From NCBI GenBank assembly GCA_964385695.1, contig CAYLQA010000006.1:35877-99876 (forward strand): 64,000 nucleotides of DNA. Reading direction: 5' to 3'. The notes beneath the pieces are model-generated. The model saw only the letters and a program-made list of their open reading frames with translations. It ran no database searches and was not told the origin of the DNA. The DNA is from CAYLQA01 sp964385695. Lineage in GTDB: Bacteria; Desulfobacterota; Desulfobulbia; Desulfobulbales; Desulfurivibrionaceae. Within the stretch, counting starts at the first letter, position 1. Every line of letters starts with the position of its first letter. The translations under genes and the position numbers were made by a program. This document shows positions 57,369 to 64,000 of the stretch, piece by piece.

Positions 57369-58433
57369 GTGGCGCAGCCAAAAAAGAAAATACGTGTTCT
57401 GATCGTTGACGATTCATCCCTTGTGCGGACTATTTTGAGCCAAGGGCTCTCGCAGGATCCTGGCATCGAGGTGGTTGGCAGCGCCCCTGACCCTTATGTG
57501 GCCAGGGATAAAATCGTCAAGCTGAAGCCTGATGTTTTGACCCTTGATGTGGAGATGCCCAGGATGGACGGGGTTGAGTTTTTACGTAAACTCATGCCCC
57601 AGCACCCCATGCCGGTAGTCATGGTGAGTGCCTTGACCCGGACGGGTAAGCAGATCACCCTGGAGGCACTTGATGCCGGTGCAGTGGATTTTGTTGCCAA
57701 GCCCAGCACGGATTTGGCCAGGGGGCTCAGTGCCATGATTATGGAACTGGCAACGAAGATCAAAATTGCTTCCACTGCCAATGTTGCCCATTTTAAGGCA
57801 AATCGGGCCTCACTTTTTAACGGCAAGACTTTGGCCTCAAGCGGAGCCCTGGCCGAATCCACTGATAAGGTGATTGCCATTGGCGCCTCGACCGGTGGGA
57901 CCGAGGCCGTGCGTGAGGTGGTAACCGTTTTTCCTCCTGGTGCACCCGGAATAGTGATAGTGCAGCATATGCCCAGTGGTTTTACCAAAATGTTTGCCGA
58001 AAGGCTGAACGGACTTTCTGCCATGCAGGTCAAGGAAGCGGAATCGGGCGACAGGGTTATGCCCGGGCGCATACTCATAGCCCCTGGAGAGAAACAGATG
58101 CGCATCAAACGCTCCGGTGGGATTTATCAGGTGGTATGTCAAGGTGACGAAAGAGTCTCCGGTCATTGCCCGTCCGTGGACGTTCTCATGCATTCCGTGG
58201 CTGATCATGTAGGCAGCAATGCCATAGGTATTATGCTGACCGGCATGGGCCGGGATGGAGCGGAGGGTATGCTGGCCATGAAAAAGGCCGGGGCGAGAAC
58301 CATGGCCCAGGACGAGGCGAGCTCAGTTGTTTTCGGCATGCCCAAAGAGGCCCACGATAACGGCGGTGCGGAACGATTGGTACCCCTTGAACATATTGCG
58401 CAAGCCACTCTGAACCTATTAAAAAAATCCTAA
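57369..58433 (+). CDS. cheB: Receptor methylesterase/response regulator CheB
   Basis: 354 residues from a GTG nine bases after the cheR stop, with AAGGAATTTA before it. The receiver (about 1-125) has VLIVDDSS and LTLDVEMPRMDG with the phosphoacceptor Asp. The esterase domain (about 165-354) has the serine in IGASTGGTEAV, the histidine in VQHMPSGF, and the Asp in GMGRDGAEGM. It removes methyl groups from receptors and deamidates them when phosphorylated by CheA. Confidence 0.95.
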   Translation: MAQPKKKIRVLIVDDSSLVRTILSQGLSQDPGIEVVGSAPDPYVARDKIVKLKPDVLTLDVEMPRMDGVEFLRKLMPQHPMPVVMVSALTRTGKQITLEALDAGAVDFVAKPSTDLARGLSAMIMELATKIKIASTANVAHFKANRASLFNGKTLASSGALAESTDKVIAIGASTGGTEAVREVVTVFPPGAPGIVIVQHMPSGFTKMFAERLNGLSAMQVKEAESGDRVMPGRILIAPGEKQMRIKRSGGIYQVVCQGDERVSGHCPSVDVLMHSVADHVGSNAIGIMLTGMGRDGAEGMLAMKKAGARTMAQDEASSVVFGMPKEAHDNGGAERLVPLEHIAQATLNLLKKS

Positions 58434-58460
58434 TAAAATTTTGCAAATGGGAATGGATTC

Positions 58461-60794
58461 ATGACCGAGCAACTCTCCAGTGAACAGATCGAGATCATCC
58501 AGGAATTTATCCAGGAATGCACCGATCTGCTGGACCAGCTTGAACCGAGTATTATTGAGCTTGGCGTGGCCACCAAAAATGGTGCATTTACGCTCAGCGA
58601 CGACAATGTGCTCGTTTTAAATGAGATTTTTAGGCTGTTTCATTCAGTAAAAGGCAGTGCCGGATTTTTAAACTTTACCTTTATGGCGAGCACCTCTCAT
58701 GCGGCAGAGAACTTGCTGGATAACATTCGTAAAGGTGACCAGGCCCTGACCCCTGATCATGTTGATCTGTTTTGCAAGACCTGCGATTTTGCCAGAAGCT
58801 CATTGGATTATGTTGCCGAGAACCTCAATGACTCCGGAATGGAGGCCCAGGCTGGGGAGCTTTCCGGCTTGTTGAAGGAAGCCCTAGAAGACGAAGCAGC
58901 TCCTCCTGGAACAAAGCCGGAAGCGGCGTCAGGACCGGTTGCACCCGCTTTTGAGGAAGAGGTTACTGTTGCGCAGATGGAGTTGACTATTACTCCGGAG
59001 ATGATGGAGAGTTTTGTCCAGGAGGCGACCGAGCAACTGCAGGATTTTGAAAACGGCCTCTTGAAATGGGGCCATGAACCGGATGATAAAGAGGTTGTGG
59101 CTGAGATCTTTCGTAACATCCACAGCTTTAAAGGCAATTGCGGATTTTTGGGATTTGGTGATCTTGAGAAGTTGAGCCACCGCATGGAGACAGTGCTTGA
59201 CGTGGTCAAATCAGGTACTGACATGGGCAAGGCCAAACCAGCCGACGCCTTGCTCAACCTCTATGATATTTTGAAAAACGGTGTTATCGATATTTCGGAA
59301 AAAGGTTCGGGCAAGATCGACGGCCTGGATCTGTATCTTGAATTGCTTGACGATTTTATTCCGCCTAATTGGGGCGGCGCGGTTAAACCGCCACCACCGC
59401 GGGTGGGAGAGATCCTGGTCGATAAGGGGGTTATCACAGAGGAAACCCTTGATCAGGCTCTGGATATCCAGCAAAAACCCATTGGCGAGGTGCTTGTCGA
59501 TATGGGAGCGGCCAAGCCGGAGCATATCGATAAGGCCCTTGCTGCCCAAGAGGAGGTCAAGGATAAACCTCTCAGAGAAAAACCAAAGTCCGCGGCCATC
59601 ATAAAAAGGCAGGACATCCGTGTTGATCTCGAAAAAATCGACACCTTGATCGACTTGATCGGCGAGATGGTCATTGCCGAAAACATGCTCATCCATAACC
59701 CGGACCTGGAAGGGCTGGAGCTTGAGAATTTTAACAAGGCCGGTCAGCAGATGAGTAAGCTTGTCAAGGAGTTGCAGGAGGTCGCCATGACCATCCGTAT
59801 GATTCCGGTGGCTGGATTGTTCAGGCGCATGACCCGTTTGGTTCATGACCTTTCCCGTAAATCCGGGAAAAAGGTTGACCTTGTTCTGGATGGTATGGAA
59901 ACCGAACTTGATAAGACCGTGATTGAAAAAATTACAGATCCCTTGGTCCATCTCATCCGCAACTCCATGGATCATGGTCTGGAAACAGTTGAAGAACGCC
60001 GGCAGGCAGACAAGTCGGAAACCGGTATTATCAAGCTCACTGCCAGTCATGAAGAGGGTGAGGTCTGGATCAAAATTGAGGATGATGGCCGCGGCCTGAA
60101 CCGAGAGAAGATTTTAGCCAAGGCCAAAGAAAAAGGGCTCCTCGATGGTGATGGCTCAGGCATGAGCGATAAAGAGGTCGCAGGCCTTATTTTTCTTCCT
60201 GGTTTTTCAACGGCTGAGCAGGTCACAGATGTTTCCGGTCGTGGTGTGGGTATGGATGTGGTCAAGCAGAACCTGGCTAAAATCGACGGCAAGATTGATA
60301 TTGACAGTCGACCCCGTCTTGGTACCCAGATTATTTTGCGCATCCCGCTGACCATGGCCATCATCGACGGTATGCTTATCCGGGTGGGCAATGCACGTTA
60401 TATCACCCCGATTCTGCCCATTCGCGAATCGTTCCGACCTGCGCCTGAGGCCATTACGGTTTCTCCGGACGGGCAGGAATTGGTCAAGGTGCGCGACCAG
60501 CTCTACCCGGTTTTACGGCTGCACCAGTTGCATCGTGTCAAACCGGACAGTGAGACCCTTTCTGAAGGTATTTTGATCCTGCTTGAGCATCAGGACCAGA
60601 GTGTCTGTCTTTTTGCCGATGAGATACTTGGCCAGCAACAGACCGTTATCAAAGGGCTTTCTGATTACATTGCCAACATCGGACATGTGAGATGCGTTTC
60701 CGGCTGTACCATCTTGGGGAATGGCGAGGTTTGTCTCATCTTGGATGTGGGAGCCCTGACAGACATCGTTCCGGAGTTTGGTGAAGATGAGTAG
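58461..60794 (+). CDS. cheA: Chemotaxis histidine kinase CheA with two Hpt domains and an MshEN-like insert
   Basis: 777 residues. Hpt 1 has LFHSVKGSAGF with His61, Hpt 2 has NIHSFKGNCGF with His221. Residues about 315-365 contain two copies of a GEILV-x2-G...L-x2-AL-x2-Q pattern (VGEILVDKGVITEETL and IGEVLVDMGAAKPEHI), like MshEN/GSPII-E N-terminal domains. Then comes the dimerisation domain, an ATPase with LIRNSMDHGLE, DDGRGL and GRGVGMDVV, and a CheW-like domain (about 640-770). Two Hpt domains allow two phosphate outputs; the insert may bind a nucleotide. Confidence 0.95.
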   Translation: MTEQLSSEQIEIIQEFIQECTDLLDQLEPSIIELGVATKNGAFTLSDDNVLVLNEIFRLFHSVKGSAGFLNFTFMASTSHAAENLLDNIRKGDQALTPDHVDLFCKTCDFARSSLDYVAENLNDSGMEAQAGELSGLLKEALEDEAAPPGTKPEAASGPVAPAFEEEVTVAQMELTITPEMMESFVQEATEQLQDFENGLLKWGHEPDDKEVVAEIFRNIHSFKGNCGFLGFGDLEKLSHRMETVLDVVKSGTDMGKAKPADALLNLYDILKNGVIDISEKGSGKIDGLDLYLELLDDFIPPNWGGAVKPPPPRVGEILVDKGVITEETLDQALDIQQKPIGEVLVDMGAAKPEHIDKALAAQEEVKDKPLREKPKSAAIIKRQDIRVDLEKIDTLIDLIGEMVIAENMLIHNPDLEGLELENFNKAGQQMSKLVKELQEVAMTIRMIPVAGLFRRMTRLVHDLSRKSGKKVDLVLDGMETELDKTVIEKITDPLVHLIRNSMDHGLETVEERRQADKSETGIIKLTASHEEGEVWIKIEDDGRGLNREKILAKAKEKGLLDGDGSGMSDKEVAGLIFLPGFSTAEQVTDVSGRGVGMDVVKQNLAKIDGKIDIDSRPRLGTQIILRIPLTMAIIDGMLIRVGNARYITPILPIRESFRPAPEAITVSPDGQELVKVRDQLYPVLRLHQLHRVKPDSETLSEGILILLEHQDQSVCLFADEILGQQQTVIKGLSDYIANIGHVRCVSGCTILGNGEVCLILDVGALTDIVPEFGEDE

Positions 60795-61155
60795 CCAGAA
60801 TAATGCCTCAATCCCCGTTGACCTGTCTGAGATGAAAAAGGTCGTTGGCGGCGAAATGGATGTGATCAAGGTGTTGGTTGATCATGTTTTGCTGGAGTTA
60901 CCGACCAAGATTGCTGAGATAGGCAGTTTGTTGGCCAAGGGGGATGCTGAACAATTGGGACGAATCTCCCATGCCCTGAAGGGTTCACTTGCTAATTTCG
61001 GGGCTGAAGATGCATGTAAGCTAGCTCATGATCTGGAAGTCATGGCCCGAAGCGGCGAGTTGGAAGAAGCAGATCAAACTTTGGAACATCTTAAGACGGA
61101 GCTGGATCATATCACGACTTTTTTTACAGATCCTTCCTGGCAGGACAAGATTTGA
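60787..61155 (+). CDS. Hpt-domain protein
   Basis: 122 residues from the ATG at 60787, which overlaps the end of cheA (ATGAGTAG). It is a single Hpt domain with RISHALKGSLANFGA holding the likely phosphorylated His near residue 62. It could serve as an extra phosphate carrier between CheA and the small receivers downstream. Overlap with cheA points to coupled translation. Confidence 0.88.
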   Translation: MSSQNNASIPVDLSEMKKVVGGEMDVIKVLVDHVLLELPTKIAEIGSLLAKGDAEQLGRISHALKGSLANFGAEDACKLAHDLEVMARSGELEEADQTLEHLKTELDHITTFFTDPSWQDKI

Positions 61156-61215
61156 ATACAAATGAGCCATGAGAATAAATCATGCAGTGTTGTGTCTGCA
61201 ACGAGGAGACAATAG

Positions 61216-61614
61216 ATGAAGACCCTGATTGCTGAAGATGATTTTGTCAGCCGCACACTCCTGCAGGAGATGCTTTCCCCCCTTGGTGTTTGTCATATCG
61301 CCATTGACGGAGTCGAGGCGATGGCTGCCTACCTGCAGGCACTTGAAGCGGGAGAGCCTTATGATTTGATTTGTCTTGATATCATGATGCCGAATATGGA
61401 TGGCCAGGAGGTGCTGGCAAAAATACGGGAGATTGAAAAAGAGCGACTGATCGGTGGTTCGGACATAGCAAAGATTATTATGGTCACAGCCCTTGATGAT
61501 CCGAAAAATATTATGAAGGCTTTGGTGAAGGGCTCTTGCGAGGCATATCTGGTTAAACCGATTGAATATGAAAAGCTTATTACAGAGTTGAAAAAACTCG
61601 ATCTTACCAACTAG
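61216..61614 (+). CDS. Single-domain response regulator (CheY-like)
   Basis: 132 residues. LIAEDDFVSRTLL, LICLDIMMPNMDG with the phosphoacceptor Asp near residue 57, IIMVTALDD, and YLVKPIE. It closely resembles the receiver half of the Hpt-receiver protein at 52407-53360, including CH-A-x-G-EA and PYDLICLDIMMP, so the two come from a common duplication. GGAGACAATAG is the ribosome site. Confidence 0.9.
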   Translation: MKTLIAEDDFVSRTLLQEMLSPLGVCHIAIDGVEAMAAYLQALEAGEPYDLICLDIMMPNMDGQEVLAKIREIEKERLIGGSDIAKIIMVTALDDPKNIMKALVKGSCEAYLVKPIEYEKLITELKKLDLTN

Positions 61615-61685
61615 ATATTTGTTCAAGAAGTGCCGGAAAATGTGTGTTGATATGTATGATAGTAATTTTTTAGGTAGGTTGAGAC

Positions 61686-63062
61686 ATGGCTAAGGCAAAG
61701 GTAGTAGGGGTTGGTGAATTTGCCGTGTCAAACAACCCCAAAGACGTGATAAAGACCTTTGCCCTAGGTTCTTGTGTTGCTGTAATTTTTCTGCACAAAC
61801 CAAGCCGCACCGTTGGCATGATTCATGTGGCCCTGCCCGACTCCAGCATTAACCCAAGTATTATGACTTCCCGGCCCGGCTATTTTGCCGATACCGGCAT
61901 CCCGGCGATTCTCAAAAAAATATCGATGTTGACCAAGGAAAGTTCCAATTTGTCGCAGGGCATGGTGGTGAAGCTCGTCGGTGGTGCCAATGTCATGGAT
62001 GCAAACAATACCTTTAATATCGGGAAGCGGAATGTTTTAACGCTGAAAAGGCTTCTCTGGTCATTGGGCATGGGCCCGATAGCAGAAGATGTGGGGGGGG
62101 AACATCAGCCGAACAGTGAGCGTGCCTGTGGATACAGGACAGATCATTATTACAAGTCCGCCAAAGGGGGAGTGGCAGATATGAATAAGGATGAGAAGCA
62201 GGCAGCGGTTCTTGCGGCTATTAAAGAGGTTCCGCTCATTTCCACTGCGGCATCACGGCTTTTGGAGATAGGCAGTGATCCTGACCATGGCCTGGACGAG
62301 GTTGTCAAGATTGTCAAACATGACGCCAGTCTGACCACCCAGGTTTTAAGGGTGGTCAATTCGGCTGCCTACAGCAGAGGGGCAACTATTCAGTCCATTG
62401 ACCGCGCCGTTTCCTTGCTGGGAGAGGATATTGTTGTCGGTATTGTCATGAGTGAGGCGGCTTCAGGACTGTTTGACAAGAAACTCGACGGTTATGCAGC
62501 GGCGGAAGGATCTTTATGGCTGCACGATTTGAAATCGGCAATTGCCGCTAAAATGGTGGCAAAATACAGCGGGGGCAAGGTGAACGGGGAGTTGGCCTTT
62601 ACCTGTGGTCTCTTGCATGATCTGGGCAAAGCGGTCCTTTCCGATTTTTTAAAGAACACTCCGGAGAAGATTCAACAGGCATTGGTTCAGGGTAAGGTTT
62701 CCGACTATGCGGCAGCCGAGAGGCTTATTCTTGGCCTTGATCATGCCGAGGTTGGCTATGAATTGAGTCTGGCTTGGAATCTGCCGGAGCCCTTGCCCCA
62801 GGTTATTCGCTATCATCACCATCCGGACAAGGCAGATGAGGATATCCGGGCGCTGATTTATACCGTCCATCTCGGAGACATCGTGGCAATGATGTCCGGA
62901 GCCGGTACCGGGGCGGATACACTGCAATACACGCTTGATAAAGCCTATGAGAAGTACATTGATCTTACAGAAGACCAGTTAGCCCTTGTGATGTTTGAAG
63001 TCGAGCACGAGTTTGCTACGGTGGCCGAGGCCTTTATGGGGGAAGGGAAGGAAGGTGAATAA
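61686..63062 (+). CDS. cheD: CheD joined in frame to a HDOD protein (as-read frame, likely frameshift in cheD)
   Basis: Read as it stands, one 458-residue frame starts with CheD (about 1-138): FALGSCVAVIFL with the catalytic Cys, GMIHVALPDS with the His, and LVGGANVMD. It then runs through a 27-residue stretch of odd composition and into a HDOD domain. In the neighbouring frame the bases after the G-run (62093-62100) code for NISRTVSVPVDTGQIIITSP, the normal CheD end, with a TGA at 62182-62184 overlapping the HDOD ATG. One G fewer would restore two separate genes. CheD deamidates receptor glutamines. Sequencing error, phase variation or a real fusion cannot be told apart here. Confidence 0.75.
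   Translation: MAKAKVVGVGEFAVSNNPKDVIKTFALGSCVAVIFLHKPSRTVGMIHVALPDSSINPSIMTSRPGYFADTGIPAILKKISMLTKESSNLSQGMVVKLVGGANVMDANNTFNIGKRNVLTLKRLLWSLGMGPIAEDVGGEHQPNSERACGYRTDHYYKSAKGGVADMNKDEKQAAVLAAIKEVPLISTAASRLLEIGSDPDHGLDEVVKIVKHDASLTTQVLRVVNSAAYSRGATIQSIDRAVSLLGEDIVVGIVMSEAASGLFDKKLDGYAAAEGSLWLHDLKSAIAAKMVAKYSGGKVNGELAFTCGLLHDLGKAVLSDFLKNTPEKIQQALVQGKVSDYAAAERLILGLDHAEVGYELSLAWNLPEPLPQVIRYHHHPDKADEDIRALIYTVHLGDIVAMMSGAGTGADTLQYTLDKAYEKYIDLTEDQLALVMFEVEHEFATVAEAFMGEGKEGE
62093..62100 (+). other. Eight-G homopolymer that sets the cheD frame
   Basis: Eight consecutive G (GATGTG then the run to AACATC). With seven, CheD reads through DVGGN and ends normally. With eight, it is joined to the HDOD frame. 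Confidence 0.85.
62181..63062 (+). CDS. HDOD-domain protein
   Basis: 293 residues from the ATG at 62181, which overlaps the restored cheD stop as ATGA. The HDOD domain spans about residues 10-230: LISTAASRLLEIGSDP, DASLTTQVLRVVNSAAYS, ALLHDLGKA-like GLLHDLGKAVLSDF, and AEVGYELSLAWNLPEP. HDOD proteins are degenerate HD-type signal-linked proteins, often of chemosensory or c-di-GMP pathways; no complete metal set for phosphodiesterase activity was seen. It ends sharing TAATG with cheY. The alternative is the fused frame from 61686. Confidence 0.85.
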   Translation: MNKDEKQAAVLAAIKEVPLISTAASRLLEIGSDPDHGLDEVVKIVKHDASLTTQVLRVVNSAAYSRGATIQSIDRAVSLLGEDIVVGIVMSEAASGLFDKKLDGYAAAEGSLWLHDLKSAIAAKMVAKYSGGKVNGELAFTCGLLHDLGKAVLSDFLKNTPEKIQQALVQGKVSDYAAAERLILGLDHAEVGYELSLAWNLPEPLPQVIRYHHHPDKADEDIRALIYTVHLGDIVAMMSGAGTGADTLQYTLDKAYEKYIDLTEDQLALVMFEVEHEFATVAEAFMGEGKEGE

Positions 63063-63442
63063 TGCGTATTGCCATAGTTGACGATTCAGCAACGGCGCGG
63101 ATGGTTATCCGAAAATGTTTGGAGATTATCGGATTTCAGGCCGCAGAGATAGTCGAAGCGGAAAACGGTAAGGACGCCCTGACCAAAATTAAGGAAAAGC
63201 CCGTGGATCTGGTCCTCACCGATTTGACCATGCCGGTGATGGATGGGACAACCCTGCTCAAGTGGATTAAGTCCAGCCCCGCTCTTTGCGAGATTCCGGT
63301 ATTGGTTATCTCCAGTGCCGGCAACCCGGCAAAAGAACGGGAGCTCAAGGAGTTAGGTGCAGTCGGGGTCCTGGCAAAGCCGCCCTCTCCGCCGAAACTT
63401 AATGAGTTGCTGAGTACTTTTCTAGAGGAAGGAGGCCAGTAA
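63062..63442 (+). CDS. cheY: CheY-type response regulator
   Basis: 126 residues starting in the TAATG shared with the HDOD stop. IAIVDDSATARMVI, LVLTDLTMPVMDG with the phosphoacceptor Asp at about 56, VISSAG with the switch serine, and VLAKPPSP with the lysine. It is a single-domain receiver that would carry the CheA signal. Its partner phosphatase, CheX-like, follows immediately. Confidence 0.93.
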   Translation: MRIAIVDDSATARMVIRKCLEIIGFQAAEIVEAENGKDALTKIKEKPVDLVLTDLTMPVMDGTTLLKWIKSSPALCEIPVLVISSAGNPAKERELKELGAVGVLAKPPSPPKLNELLSTFLEEGGQ

Positions 63443-63916
63443 ATGGGAGAAGAAATGGAGAATTGGGCCCAGGTCGCCTTACATGTTGTTGCCGACACCA
63501 TCGAGAGCACCGCATTTACCGAAGTGCAGGAAAGCGAGGATATACCTGTCTACAATGACCAGGTTGCCGTTGTCTCGCTTCTGGCCCATGATCCGTTGCA
63601 GGGCGAATTTTTATTTTTCATGGAGCAGGGCCTGTTGAAACATCTGGCGGATATTGTTTATGGGCCCTTGTTTGGGGAGGTAAGCGAACAGAATGAACAG
63701 GATTTTTTGGCTGAGTTGTTGAACACCATTGCCGGAAGATTTTTAAGCGACATATTGTCCGATGATGAGAGTTTTCGTCTGGGTATTCCCGAGCCGGCAA
63801 GTAAGCCAAATGAGTTTCCTCCGCTATCTGCCCGCTGCTTTCATTTTGTGATTGAGGGTCTATTCTTATCCCTTTGTGTTTCCGGGGAATCCCTGCTTGC
63901 TCTCTCCTCTGATTAG
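63443..63916 (+). CDS. CheX/CheC-type chemotaxis phosphatase
   Basis: 157 residues starting directly after the cheY stop, behind GGAAGGAGGCC. The CheX signature E-x2-N is in AELLNTIAGRF (Glu91, Asn94), on a helix that would insert into CheY to hydrolyse its phosphoaspartate. The first half is a mixed alpha/beta dimer fold with an odd acidic N-terminus. It ends the visible operon. No flagellar genes follow within the 84 bases left, which hold no feature I can name. Confidence 0.85.
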   Translation: MGEEMENWAQVALHVVADTIESTAFTEVQESEDIPVYNDQVAVVSLLAHDPLQGEFLFFMEQGLLKHLADIVYGPLFGEVSEQNEQDFLAELLNTIAGRFLSDILSDDESFRLGIPEPASKPNEFPPLSARCFHFVIEGLFLSLCVSGESLLALSSD

Positions 63917-64000
63917 GTGGGCATGCAGTAAAAAAATCGTCTTAGAGAGCTGGCCCCAATTGATTGAACAGTCCTCTCCGGTTTTATAAGTGGATTCTGC

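Overview
The window reads as chromosomal DNA of a Gram-negative bacterium, most plausibly a Desulfobacterota (deltaproteobacterial) anaerobe. The evidence is LPS heptose genes at the left edge, a tetraheme c-type cytochrome, unlinked Tat genes, a large chemosensory operon with a HDOD/CheY/CheX tail, many two-component proteins, and medium-GC coding DNA. The phylum is an inference from gene content; no rRNA or tRNA gene was recognised in the window.

Layout. 0-6.2 kb: end of a heptosyltransferase gene and gmhB on the plus strand, then a minus-strand run secDF-ykgJ-HD-tatC-ftsB read from a good sigma70-type promoter near 6.33 kb. 6.5-9.4 kb: an AT-rich accessory island that looks like a cluster of integron cassettes without an integrase. 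Two attC-like sites and three cassette starts can be defined, and for two cassettes the first seven bases are the exact reverse complement of the cassette's own R'' box. The cassettes carry an HNH endonuclease with a MazG-like pyrophosphohydrolase, a protein of unknown function, and an Abi-alpha (DUF4393-type) protein. A class 3 lipase follows. 10.8-28.4 kb: housekeeping and small-molecule genes, including a K+/H+ antiporter, cytochrome, shikimate-kinase-like kinase, ACT protein, UPF0210, metallo-beta-lactamase fold protein, PutA, DsrE-like protein, pseudouridine synthase, two LysE exporters, M23 peptidase and small membrane proteins. 28.5-37 kb: a histidine kinase and response regulator, a methyltransferase-like membrane protein, rsfS-gpmI-thrC, and a cyclic-nucleotide-binding kinase.

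37-44 kb: a purine nucleoside phosphorylase beside an MTA/SAH deaminase, a hydantoinase/oxoprolinase-like protein, and a zinc uptake operon (znuABC) headed by a ribbon-helix-helix protein with three CxxC motifs, a likely zinc sensor of its own kind. 44-48 kb: two tatA-type genes, a WD40/Sel1 secreted protein and a class II aldolase. 48.4-64 kb: a divergent signalling locus. On the minus strand are an Hpt-receiver protein and a 1318-residue hybrid kinase. On the plus strand is a chemosensory operon: cheW, a receptor with two tandem zinc-binding (CZB) motifs outside the membrane, cheR, cheB, cheA with an MshEN-like insert, Hpt, receiver, cheD/HDOD, cheY, cheX.

In cheD an eight-G run shifts the frame and joins CheD to the HDOD protein. 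One G fewer restores a canonical CheD end, with its stop overlapping the HDOD start. Five kinds of small palindromic repeats are scattered between genes: a REP-like hairpin, heptamer arrays, a MITE-like family with CTAG ends, a 108-bp foldback and a REP fragment.
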